Translations under genes and position numbers: made by a program | NCBI GenBank assembly: GCA_004431415.1 | Contig: QPMI01000502.1 | Coordinates: 1 to 64,000, forward strand | Origin: Cyanophora paradoxa | Lineage: Eukaryota > Glaucocystophyceae > Cyanophorales > Cyanophoraceae | Direction of reading: 5' to 3' | Length of the DNA: 64,000 bases | Shown: one piece after another, positions 37,853 through 48,272 of the stretch | How positions within the stretch are numbered: the stretch's first letter is position 1 | Layout: every line of letters begins with the position of its first letter | The notes under the pieces: generated by a model | Told to the model about the DNA's origin: nothing | Databases searched by the model: none | What the model saw: the letters and a program-made list of their open reading frames with translations, nothing else

Positions 37853-39435
37853 GGCGACTGGCCGCAGGCGTCGCAGCTGGGGAGCTCGTTCGCCTCCAGA
37901 ACTGCGAGCGCGGCCTGGAGCTGCTTTTTCACAGCCTGGTCGCGTTCCTTGCGCTTGTCCTTCTTGCCGCCGGCGCTGGGGCCTGAGGTGGCGGCGTTAG
38001 CCGACGGGCCGGCAACGGGGAGCGCAGGGCCGCGGCCGTGGGCAGCGGGGGGAGCAGGGGCGCGGAGGAAAGTGGGCGGCGGCAGCGGGCGCCCGGCCCC
38101 CCCAGCCTTGAGCTGATGCGCGTTGTCGAGGATCTTCTTGATGCCAGCGGGGACGTCCTGCATGGGGATCCAGCCGTGCCTCCCGAAAATTCGGTAGATA
38201 GCTGTCTCCGCTCCGCGGTCGGCCGCGCGGACGATGCTAGTGAACACCGGGTTGGAGAGCCGCTCGTTGTCGTTTGCCGCCAGCGCTGCGAAAGCGGCCT
38301 GCGCGGTCTCGGGAATGTAATAGCCCTCGTTGCCCGCGGCGTCGTAGCCGAACTGGACAGCGGCAAGCGCGGAGGTATCCCGCACGGGTACGCCCTCGAA
38401 CATCTTGCTGATCTTGTCGAGCTCGTGCCACATCTGCGACTTCATGGCGCGGAGGTCCTCCACCGTCACGGGTGGGGACCCAGCTGCCGGCGACGAGTGA
38501 GTAGCGGCAGGCGACGTGATCGGGGCGGCGTTGGTGGGGGCGCTAGTGGGGGTGCTAGCAGCGTTCACAGCCTCGCGCGCGCGACGGCTCTTCTTGGACA
38601 TGCGCTTCTTGTGCTCCTTGCGCCGCTCTGCGTTCTTTGAGCGCTTCCCGTCCTTCTTGCGGCCCTTGCCCTTGCGCTTCCGGTTGCTGCGGTCGCGGTC
38701 AGAGTCGTCGCTCGATGAAGAGGAGGCACCCTCCTCGTCCGAGCTCTCGTCGCTCGACTCAGACTCGTCGGCGTCGGACTCGGTGTCCGACTCGGCGTCG
38801 GACTCGGAGTTGTCGCGCTTCTTGCTGCTCTTGCTCTTCTTGGCCTTCTTGGCCCGGACGCGAGCCTCGTCAGCCGCGTTGATGAAGGCAGCCCAGACTG
38901 CGGAGAAGGTTGCAGCCCCCCCACCGTACTTCTGAACCAAGTCATCTGCTGAGAGTTCAGAGTCGTTCGTGAGATAGTAGTAAATTTTATAGTGGCGGCG
39001 GCTGAAATGGTTGAGAATTTTGCGGATGGCGCCCGCAGCGTCGACGGTTGAGGCTTGCGGGTCGTTGTCGACAGCAACGTTGCGGGAGCGAAGCCAGACA
39101 TCACCGTACTGCGTGAGGTACGCCCTGAGGTGGAAACCCTTCTTCGGCGGCTTCTTGTCCAGGATGTCGGTGTACTCCTCCGCCGTCTTGGTCTTCAAGA
39201 AGTGCTTCTTGAACTCCTCGACGAACGTATCATAGTCGCCGCCGAAGCTGGCCCGATTCTGCTCGAACCAGCGGGCTGCAGCTTCATGAGAAGAGAGAGC
39301 GCGCTTCGCCGCTGCCATCTTTCGGTCCTGCAGCTGCTGAGCATTCCTACTGATTTTGTCAGTAACTTCATTGAGCTTGTAAATAAATGTTTCGAAGTGC
39401 TTAGGCTTCGAGGCCCACGAATTGAGGTTCACCAT
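37822..39435 (-). CDS. gag: Retrotransposon Gag
   Basis: 537 residues, intact. The N-terminal half is helical capsid-like, with AARWFEQNRASFGGDYDTFV and EEFKKHFLK, as in Ty3-type Gag. The middle is very charged, with Ser/Glu/Asp and Lys/Arg blocks (about 195-290). The C-terminus is Pro/Ala-rich and ends with a small Cys motif (CDACGQSPCTC). It would form the particle shell and bind RNA. First gene of the retrotransposon. Confidence 0.8.
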   Translation of the reverse strand: MVNLNSWASKPKHFETFIYKLNEVTDKISRNAQQLQDRKMAAAKRALSSHEAAARWFEQNRASFGGDYDTFVEEFKKHFLKTKTAEEYTDILDKKPPKKGFHLRAYLTQYGDVWLRSRNVAVDNDPQASTVDAAGAIRKILNHFSRRHYKIYYYLTNDSELSADDLVQKYGGGAATFSAVWAAFINAADEARVRAKKAKKSKSSKKRDNSESDAESDTESDADESESSDESSDEEGASSSSSDDSDRDRSNRKRKGKGRKKDGKRSKNAERRKEHKKRMSKKSRRAREAVNAASTPTSAPTNAAPITSPAATHSSPAAGSPPVTVEDLRAMKSQMWHELDKISKMFEGVPVRDTSALAAVQFGYDAAGNEGYYIPETAQAAFAALAANDNERLSNPVFTSIVRAADRGAETAIYRIFGRHGWIPMQDVPAGIKKILDNAHQLKAGGAGRPLPPPTFLRAPAPPAAHGRGPALPVAGPSANAATSGPSAGGKKDKRKERDQAVKKQLQAALAVLEANELPSCDACGQSPCTCAAYPNA

Positions 39436-41786
39436 CTTGGACGGCTACCTGCGCGAGCAAGGACGCAAAGGTTCGTAAGTATTTCGTTGGTGCGTTGAAT
39501 TGCACGGATTCGAAGATGATGAAATTGGGTATAGTAGTGCTCATCCACAACGACACGACAAATTGTAGTTAAGCTGAAAGGTTGAACGGAGGCGTCGATA
39601 TTAATAAGTTAGTGGCTCACGCCCCCAACACGAGGAGGGCGTGTGCCATTAAAATATTAGTGAGCCCCGCCGGCAGGGCGGAGCGTTGGATGTCAACGCT
39701 CATGCTCGACCTTTCGAGCGAAAACAAATTGTCAGGTGCGTTAGTGGCGCCTAGCTGACATCGTCACCACACCGCACAACCGTCACCACACCACACAATC
39801 GCGAGAGAAAGGGTCACGAATTTTATGCGCAGAGGGGAAAGCAACCAGAATATTATTCGTCGAGTAGGTCGAATCCGTGCAATCACGCAGGTCTCCCCTG
39901 GCTCTCCGGTCGGGGCCAGGGTTTTAACCGTGGTCGCATTTGCACGACTGCACGGTGCCTGGGGCATCTGCTCCTTAACCACTGTAGGTGTGGCACCCGG
40001 CCGCAAGCGGCGCGTCAGGCTAGGAGTGGATTTATATATTAATGTGTCGACGTTGATGATAATATTCGTGATTCGAATTATAATTCTCTGCAAAATTCGT
40101 GAGTCGGCGTGTGCGGTGTAGCAGGCCGGTACTCAGGGAATTGAGGCCAGTGTTGTGGGGTCAGTGCGGTCGAGCCAGCGTAGGCCAAGTAAGGGAAGGG
40201 GGCGGGAGAACTGAGATCAAATCTGGGTCCGACGAACTGCAGCCTCGAGCTCCGGCCTCCGGCGACGCCACAGGGAACCGACAGAGGGAACTGTCGAGCA
40301 TGTGGGAGCGCGAGAACAGGGCCGGGCGCGCACTGGCAGCGAAGTTTGGGGCCGTGGGATCGGCCGTCCGGACCACCGCCTTCGTTTCGGAGCCTCGGAG
40401 TTGCGGCATGATATGTAGCTTAGGTTAGCACACAAAACCGGGCTCCGTGCGCATCGAAATCTGCAAGTTCGTGGAAACCGCGATCCGCGAGAAGGGCGTT
40501 TCACCGCGTTTCGGCGCCTTCCGAGGCGGGGCCCGCTCGCGTAGCGTTCCCAGAGGTGATCTATATCTGTTCGCACGTACAGGGCCGCGAGCGTGGCGCT
40601 GGGCCCTGCTCCACCCTCCCTCCCCGGCGAAGATCTCCGAAAACGCGCGCCAGCGCGCCGGCCAAGCGCGTATGCACTACTATACGCATGATCTAAGCGC
40701 TGTAAGATGGGCAGGCGCACCACTATGTCGTGACCACGGGTTGATCTTACGCGTATAGATCTGCGCAAGTAGTTAAGCCCGGAAAACGCGGCAAGTTCGT
40801 ACCAAGCGAGGGCGATACGCGCAGCAACTCTAGCTAGCGTAACTAGCTAAAGCAGGTGCCGTCGTACAGCCTTAAGACGCTAAAGGCGAGAGCCTTGAGG
40901 TCCCAAGACAGACTCAGCCCCGCGGAGACGACGCTCCCTAAGCCTGCCATTTGCATAGCATATAGGCCGTGTGTATATACATATACAGCGGCAGCTTCAC
41001 AGTACAGCTTGAGTCTCGCAGCCTCGAACCTGCCGTGGCCCGCGGCTCAGCACAAAAGTACGGGCATCATAACGGTGTACGGTTACAGTCAGTATATACG
41101 ATAACCGTGAGTACTCTGCTAGCCAGCCCGCACGCAGTTACGCTGATCCAGTCAGCCGCGATCTACGGCAAGTCCAGTCTGCCGCAAATGTACTGTTCAG
41201 TTCGAGTCGACTCAGATTAATAATAATATTAATGAATTTTATAAGAGAAGTCGAATCCGATTCGAAGCTTGAAGTTTGCAAGCTCCGACTCCGCAATCCG
41301 GAGGGCCACCTGACCGGGGCAGATTCCGTAAGACTTACTGTCAAATATTCGGCTCCGAACCGGGAAAAACTGAATCAGCAAGGAAATCATAAACGCTTCC
41401 TGAATAGGCTCGGAAACTGGAACGTCGCGTCACATGATCAGATCGATCGTGCACGTTCCCCGGCCGTTCAGGTAAAAACAGAATGACGTCAGGTCGTCCA
41501 GAGATAGTGACGCGGCCAGCAGGTCGAATTCGAAGAGCGAGCTGGCCTCACATATCTAAATTAAATATACATAGTTACGGTACCAAGTATATGTTACTGA
41601 GGGAGAGCCCACAGTAGTTCGCCAACTGCAGTCATGGTAGTGCTTCTGAGTAAGCTGAGCGCTGTGCACGTAAAGAAGGCCCGGAGCACGCGCGGCCGTG
41701 GGCTGCGCAGGCCAAACAGTAGTTAGTCGGCCCGGCGCCGATACTATTCCCTCGCTCAAGCTAGAGACGGCAGTGCTAGAGCGAGC
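39436..41786. other. Retrotransposon 5' region and intergenic DNA
   Basis: Upstream of gag this should contain the leader and 5' LTR (within about 39440-40130), but no second LTR copy exists in the window to mark its ends. Short inverted repeats occur at 39610-39665. From 40130 to 41786 the open frames are short, overlap on both strands and show no domain; I support no gene there. Confidence 0.4.
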
Positions 41787-42602
41787 ATGAGCAGCGGAGA
41801 CAGTGGGGTCAACAGCAGCGACAGCGCCTTGACGGGCTCGCAAACGGAGATGCAGAAGTTCAGTCCACATTCGAAGCTTGCCGGAGTGGAGTTCAAGCGG
41901 GGTCAAATGAGGACCGTAAGCCACAGCCTTGGATTGTTGGGACACAAGTCTTGCATAGTAATCGGAGTCACAGCAGACGGGGAGAAAGCAGCATTCGCAG
42001 CGGATTCACGACGCATCCCGTATCACGAAGTCAAGTGCCCGGTGGAACTGTCCGGCTGGCAGCTCATGGAGAGGGTCGGGGCCAAGAGGGGCGGCTATTT
42101 CCAACGAGCTGTAATGCGCGGCGTAGCCCTGGACAACCTCGTTGGATTCGAGAGCGGCCCGCCGGAGGCATTCGGAGTGTACGCAGTCAACGAGACGTCT
42201 GGACACGTGTACCACTGCGATCCGACACCTCGTACACGGTCACCAGCTGAAGGTGATGACGTGAAGATCGTAATTCGCGAATCCATCCTCGAGCCGGTGT
42301 GTACACACATATATATCGGACCGATATGTATATCTCGAATGACGAATACTCACCCGTAATATATATATAATTACACGTATGTATACGTACTCATGATCGT
42401 GTACGCGCAGGAAAACGATCACACCGCGTACGGAGGTCTGGCCTTCTTGACTGTCAGCTGGGCTGGCCTCCTCGAGGTGTTTGCCAAGGAGAAAACATGC
42501 TGGGAGCGATCGGTGCCGCCTTCGACTTCCGAACCTCAGCTCAGCAACCTGACTGACTACGACGAGGACGCGGCGAATGTAGCCTGCTTCGAAGGCTGGT
42601 GA
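41787..42602 (+). CDS. Two-exon protein of unknown function
   Basis: Exon 1 is 41787-42296 and exon 2 is 42411-42602, joined in phase 0 by a 114-base GT-AG intron (donor GTGTGTACAC, acceptor TACGCGCAG). The product is 233 residues. The core, LLGHKSCIVIGVTADGEKAA and YFQRAVMRGVALDNLVGFES, looks globular. Exon 2 continues ENDHTAYGGLAFLTVSWAGL and ends acidic. No known family comes to mind. The clean splice restores a long frame, so the gene is likely real. Confidence 0.5.
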
Positions 42603-43020
42603 GCGCTGCGGTTGTAAATCCGAGTGGCCTGAAACTGACGCGTGGAGGTGCGAAGGGTGGGCGTCGGTGCCGACGAGCGTCTAGCTCTGCTGGCCCAGGC
42701 GGGGTTTTACCGCTGCTACCTTTGCCAAAGGGGGCTGGAGGCCCTGCGGAAGGCACTCCTGGCGGCGGGAGCTCACGACGGGGCTCGCAATTGAAGCCAA
42801 TGTCGATGTCGAGGCTGAGTAAAGCTGTATATGTTGGGACACAATTGGGCAGTTGATCTCATTCTCCATTACGACTCGCTTTGATCTAGCATGGATAACG
42901 GGAGGCGGGGAAGCACGCTTGCATGCACGAATATTTACAAGTACTGAGATGATAAATTAAATACACAACACAACAGCGGAGGCGTTGACCACGGAGGCCG
43001 CTGCTGCCCACACATCCTGC
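42603..43020. other. Intergenic, nothing recognised
   Basis: GC-rich short frames on both strands with no domain. If the Helitron were full length, its helicase would be expected from here leftwards; it is not present. Confidence 0.4.
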
Positions 43021-46011
43021 TCAGACCCAGCACATTCCGAAGAGCCTGCGTCGGGAGCCGGCTCTGTCTCGACGGCTTCCCAGACCGCCTTCCCAGTCCA
43101 GAACGCGGGCCAAAATGACGAGGCCGTCGTCAGTCTTTAACAGGTCACTGGGGTCGCGCCAGACACCGCCGAGGTCCTCCATGTACAGGAGCGCCCAGAA
43201 GAGCGCATGCACGTGGAGGCTCCCGCGTGCCTGACAGAAGGGTGAGAATCGACGTTCGGGAGATAGCAAATTATTCTTTTCGCTGCACCTGGCACTCGTA
43301 CCGCCAGAAGAAGTCCTTGATCTTCCCTATGGGAGCCGAGGGATGGTTCAGAATTTCCTTCAGAAACGTTTGCCAACGCCGCGTAAACAGCTCCATCGCG
43401 AGGACGGGGTTTTCAGCAACGATCTTGTTCATCTGGATGCGAGAGAGGCGTCGCGCCTCATCAGCCGTGCGGACGACCTTGGCTGCAATGGCGAGCTCGA
43501 CCCAGACGGTGTCCGCGGCCGACACTGTGAAGAACCACGTAGGCACTTTGACCTGCGACGCTTTCGTCAGCACAGCGGGTGCAGGTGACGAAAACGTCGA
43601 AACGCGTGGACCTCGGACAACGCCGGGGAAGCAATCATTGCGAGGATGTTTGCGCGGACCTTCTTCCAGAAAGCCGCTGTATCTTTGAGGCTTTGCGTCG
43701 GCGGCCATCAGGACGGCACCCAGAATTTTTTGCAACAAAAAAGGGCACCGGTCGAAGAACGGAAACGTACGTAGGAGGAGACGCTTGGCTTGCTCCGTAT
43801 TCGCACCGCTAGCAATGCTGCTGAGCTCTGAAGTGCTAGGAAGCCTCCCGCGATCGGTCTTTTCCATCCGGAACCCGATTCGGCCCGCCTTCCGCCTCTG
43901 CAGGATCTTCAGTGCGAGCAATCATCGTTTTTTCGCATCGAATTTTGTACCTGTGTGAGGTTGAGCGTGTAGAACATGAACGTGAAGCACCGCGCGAATC
44001 GCTGGTCATGAAAATACATACAGTGTTCCAACCACTTGTCAAATGTCAGCACGTCGGCGCTGCGCTTGTCTTCAACTCCATACAGAGAGGAAAAAGGGCG
44101 GTTTTCGAAAGCGCAGCGCCCATACGGAAAGAGCCACGGGCACATCAGCCCGAATAAATTCGGGTGTTCAAACTCGTTGACAGGAGCCGTGTTCCGGGGA
44201 ACAGTAACAGTCTACGCGCGCCGCAAACAGCATTAACGTCGACGTCGCGAAAGCAGAGTCTGCATCTGCAACAGAAAGCAAGCACCTGAAGGCTCCTGTT
44301 GATCATTCGCTTGACTGCTTCATTGGCGGTTTCTGGATGCCCATCGCAGATGACGCCAACGTGCTCTGTCGACATGGTGTGTAACACGTCGTCTCCAAGC
44401 TCTCCGTCGGCATCTTCAGGGTCCTCGTCGAGCGGCAAATGCCGCGCAGACTCAATTATTTCGGAGGAATTGACAGGCCCATCTGCTGTATGCACGACAT
44501 CGCCTGCCTGCGGGACAACCATGACGTTCCGATTGTATGTGGCCAAATTCTCCTCGCTGATCTCGATGTTTTTATACAGAATATTGTTCTGCGAAGCGGG
44601 CACATGGTGTCATCCGCTGTTGCAAACGGCTGAAAGAGAATATTACAATCGGCCGCAAACCTTTTTCAGCCAGAAGAGAGCTCGTCGAATGAGCCAGGGC
44701 CGCACTTTCAGAGTCACGGTGACGGGCGCACCCTCAGTTTGAATGTAAACAGTTTCGGACTGCCCGGCCGTGCGTGGGAGGACGAGGACGAGTTCGTTGA
44801 TCTTGTTGAAGAATGAGATGCAGTTGCCACGAGTAAAGCGCTGGCCCGAAGGGTGGTGTGTACGGACGCGAGTCTCGCCGCTGACAATCGCAATCAGCTT
44901 TCGTTCCGCCTCGTTCAGGCAGCTCAGCTCCTCGGGAATATATCCGAAGTCCCACAACGCCACTGCGGTTCGCGGCATGTCGCCCGATTTGAGGGGGGGG
45001 ATGCAGCGCTGGCAAAGACGAAAATGCGGAATATTGGATTTGCAGGCAACCTTGCAGCTGCACATCTTGCCAGGGCACGACTCGACGAAGGTGCCCGAGT
45101 CGCCTTCGACTTCGAGTACGGCTAGCATTTGCTGCAGGCCCGGCCGGCTTTCCGTGCCGGTTACGCGCTCAAAGGCCGGCGGCAGCAGAAGAGAGCCCTC
45201 GCGTTTTTCAACGCCCAGCTTTTTCTGCCATGGTGGGGGCGCCTCGATATCCTCCCTGCACCCAGATAAGTGCTGCGCAGTGCAAATGTAGAACACGTTC
45301 GGAGTGCTCACTTGTACACCCAGAGGGGAGTAAAGATCTCGAGCGAGGCGGGGAAGAAGGGGCACTTGGGGAAGTCTGCGGCAGGCCGATACTCCGCGCA
45401 GCAGGCGCACGTCCAAAACGTGCTGTTTCGCGGCCATGTCTTCATCCACGTCGTAGTAAGAGCTGGCAGTGCGTCCCAAGGAGCGATATCTGACCGGCGA
45501 TATCGATGATTCAGCCAGTGAATCGGGTGTGCACATGTGGTTGAAAATAGAATCCACCTGGAGGGTGCTTCTTCTCTTTGTGCTTCCGCAAAGAGGATGC
45601 AGAAGCGCCGCTCCAGCCGCAGCCCTCATGATCGCAGCAATGCGTGGCCCGTCTGGCCGTTCGTTTCCGGCGGCCTGACGCCGGGTCGGCTTCTTCCTCG
45701 GACGAGCTGCTGCTGCACTCTGACTCGACAACGTCCTCTGCAGCCTCTGCATTGCGGACAAAGTGAGTATATCGAGCTAGCTCAGCCCCACATCACATGT
45801 TACCTCGAGCGTGTGCAGCCTCGTGCTGGCGAAGGGAAGGAGCCGACGGACAAACAATAGAGCACTGCCTGCACGGGTACTGGCCAACCGTTGCGGATGT
45901 TGGAAGAGACATGTCGGTAGGTACAGTTTGCGGCGAGCACTTCCCATGCTTCACGTGCCGGTCAAACGAGTACTTGCAGTTGAAGAGCCGCTTGCAGGTG
46001 TTGCACGACAT
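43021..46011 (-). CDS. Helitron Rep protein with zinc fingers, multi-exon, no helicase
   Basis: Read leftwards from the ATG at 46011. Exon 1 has C2H2-type fingers (CNTCKRLFNC..., YPCRQCSIVC...H-x3-H), and the next exon has another (CDHEGCGWSGAS...HKEKKH). Then comes a DUF6570-like block (IPEELSCLNEAERKLIAIVS, LVLVLPR, RRALFWLKK) joined by a GT-AG intron to NNILYKNIEI. Next are VPRNTAPVNEFEHPNLFGLM...LFPYG, then LNLTQ spliced to ILQRRKAGRIGF, then PTWFFTVSAADTVW. FFWRYECQ is finally spliced to ARGSLHVHALFW, the HUH two-histidine nickase motif. Each splice restores a family motif. This is the rolling-circle nickase of Helitrons. The PIF1-type helicase that normally follows is missing. Confidence 0.75.
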
Positions 46012-47051
46012 CTTATACGAATGCACTGAGGGATAGCATTAAGGACCAGGCGCCAAACAGCGTACCGGTCTCCAACGCGGGCCGGGATGTTGGAAACTGA
46101 GCCGTTCCACTTCTCGGCTCACCGACGGCTCAGTCTCGCGGGATGCGCATTCGGTTTCGCGCTGATCGGGACCATGAGTTCGCGATTCAGAATTCGGAAT
46201 GCAGAACTCGGGGCTTGAGTCAGTGTGATTAAGATCGTTTTTGTCCGAAGACAAAACACGATCAGCTGATCTCCCATTGCAGCGCACGCGTTTCGAGGAG
46301 GGTTCCTGCACAGCGTTTCAGCGATTTGAAGAAGTCTCTTGAGATTCGTTACACACTGCGGACGGCAATGGTGGCAAAGCCTGGAGCAACAAGTCATTCA
46401 CATTAATCGGGATGCATATATGATTCTATCGCTAACCTGATTGATTTGACGGGCCGGCGCTACTCCAATGTTCGTCTCAGGCAGTTCCAACGCTCCAGGC
46501 TCAGCACGCGGCAGTTGAAACGCTGCACGCTGAGCGCACACGTCAATGCGGCGGGAAAATGCATGTCACCCAACAAGAGAGTACCCCCAGAGGAAGAGGC
46601 GACGATAAGCCTGCGGGAGGACTTCTCTGGTCTTCAGCTGCATGCACAGCGACCTGTGTATGCAATTGGAATATAACCTCAGAAAGCTCAACGCCAACTG
46701 AAGACTGTGCACGCACTGCTCCAGGGTTCGCAGCGACGCCGAACGGCGGTTGGGATGTAATCTGGGGAGGACCCTAATCGCGTGCTGACATCAGTATGTT
46801 TTACTGGATTGCAGAGCCGGCAATAGTGCACCTGAGAGTCGAACCGAGAGCCAGGAACCCCGCCTGCGGAGACGTTTGCTTCAAGTTGAGGACGACCCTG
46901 CAAGCCGCTTTATGAGAAACGTTGTGTAAAGACAGCATGCATTCATGCAACCGACGCACTTGCACAGCACAGCGAATGCTAGATGAGTCAGACAGACATT
47001 CCGCTTCAGGTAATGGAGCGCTCTGATCATGAAATTAAAGGGTGAAAAATG
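46012..47051. other. Possible upstream exons of the Helitron, otherwise unassigned
   Basis: A minus-strand open stretch at 46039-46397 has a Cys/His start (CCSRLCHHCRPQC) and a charged, disordered continuation. It may be a 5' exon, but no clear start was found. The rest holds nothing I can support. Confidence 0.3.
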
Positions 47052-47324
47052 TCAGCTATGCGCTACACCGCACTGCACTCCTATACTATGATAGGCCCTG
47101 GCCCATTGCTTAGGACGCCGCACCCGTAATCCGCTTTGATGACTGCGGATGTGCCGGTAGAGATTTAGGCGCCTACAGAAATGATAGCGCTCCGCGGCTG
47201 GGCAAAGAAGACAAAGCCCGCCGTTGCAAGCCCCATGGCCAGTGCTGCAACGCCGTAACTGTATGCTCTCGCCTTCAACGATGCCTTCAGGCAGCTCTGC
47301 ACCAACTTTGCGCCCTCGTCCCAT
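47052..47324 (-). CDS. Short C2H2 zinc-finger frame
   Basis: 90 residues with CLLCPAAERYHFCRRLNLYR followed by HIRSH, a C2H2 finger with a long spacer. It could be a distal 5' exon of the Helitron zinc-finger gene (same strand, 1 kb upstream) or a separate relic. Start and splice sites are not settled. Confidence 0.35.
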   Translation of the reverse strand: MGRGRKVGAELPEGIVEGESIQLRRCSTGHGACNGGLCLLCPAAERYHFCRRLNLYRHIRSHQSGLRVRRPKQWARAYHSIGVQCGVAHS

Positions 47325-48272
47325 ATAAGCTTTAATTTCTGAAGCTCAGTTCACGCCCCGATTCTCCAGCGCGCAATGATCTCGCTTGATCGCTGTTCAG
47401 GCGCTGCAGCTGCACATGCGCCGCTCTTTGTTATTCGCAACTCGAGCGCTCGGTTTGCCGCTAATGCGTTCGCAAGAGCTGGTCAGCTCGCAAGAGCGGC
47501 GGAGGCGGCCAATCGCGGGGCCGAGGCGCCCCCGGCGACACTCGAGGGTGCGGGCCTCCCGGCGCCGAGGGACAACCGCCGGGGCGCCAACGAGGTCGGC
47601 GCAGCGGTGCGGCGGCGAGCAGAGGCTGCAGCCACGTCCCCCGCCGAGCAGCACGCGGCCTTCGATCGCAAGGAAAAGCTACGTGGTACGCTCCACGCCG
47701 GCTCACGGGCTGCGCGTGGCTGCGCGTGCGTCGGTGCTGCGGTGCAAGCTTGATGCAGTGAAAAGTAGTCCAGGCGGCACGGGTACCGTGCGGCGTACGC
47801 GGCGCAGTGCGAGGAAGCGGAAATCTAGAGGAGATCGATCAAGACAGCTAGGGAGAAGTGGTTCCATGCATATGCAGAACCGCGCAAGGTACCGTGCGGC
47901 GTACGCGGCGCAGTGCGACGAAGCGGAAATCTAGAGGAGACAGCTAGGGAGAAGTGGTTCCATGCCGAACCGCCCAAGGGAGAGCCCGCAGTGAGAGAAA
48001 AGTTGGTTTTCCCCTCGAAAACCACTTTTCGCGAGTTCGAGAGAGCTCTCGCGCTGCAGGCGTCAAGGCGAGAGAAAACTGGTCTTCGCCCTCGAAAACC
48101 CCTTTTTGCATGGACGGCCGCAGCGACAAACACGTGTCGCAACCCAATTTCGACTCATTTTTGTTGCAAACTGGACCTCGAAAACGGCCTCATAGAAAAC
48201 TTTTGGCTGAAGCGAGGGAACGGGAAGCAAGGGGGGGAAGACCTTCGGTCTTCTTTTCCCCCCTTGCAACAA
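47325..48272. other. Upstream region of the ankyrin gene, unassigned
   Basis: Open frames exist (47376-47753) but are Ala/Arg-rich and overlap on both strands, as expected by chance in GC-rich DNA. They could include a 5' exon of the ankyrin gene. The stretch also holds the tandem duplication at 47783. Confidence 0.3.
47783..47975 (+). repeat. 106-bp tandem duplication
   Basis: GTACCGTGCGGCGTACGCGG... at 47783 repeats at 47889 with small deletions. Both copies contain AGCGGAAATCTAGAGGAGA and GGGAGAAGTGGTTCCATGC. Confidence 0.8.

Larger units (their letters stand above)
9270..39435 (-). mobile_element. Ty3/gypsy-type retrotransposon, split by the Polinton
   Basis: Gag (39435-37822), protease (37852 down to the insertion site) and RT-RNaseH-integrase (12822-9270) lie in Ty3/gypsy order on the minus strand. 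A 23.8-kb Polinton sits between protease and RT. The 3' part is lost: the integrase runs into the inverted-repeat element at 9269, and no 3' LTR is recognisable to its left. The 5' LTR should lie above 39435 but cannot be delimited without its partner. Confidence 0.85.

Noticed and set aside
39460-40130. 5' LTR with exact ends and primer site
   Set aside because: Without a second LTR in the window the ends cannot be set, and no convincing tRNA primer match was seen.
40099-41490. Several short genes on both strands
   Set aside because: Short, overlapping, no domains and no splice support.
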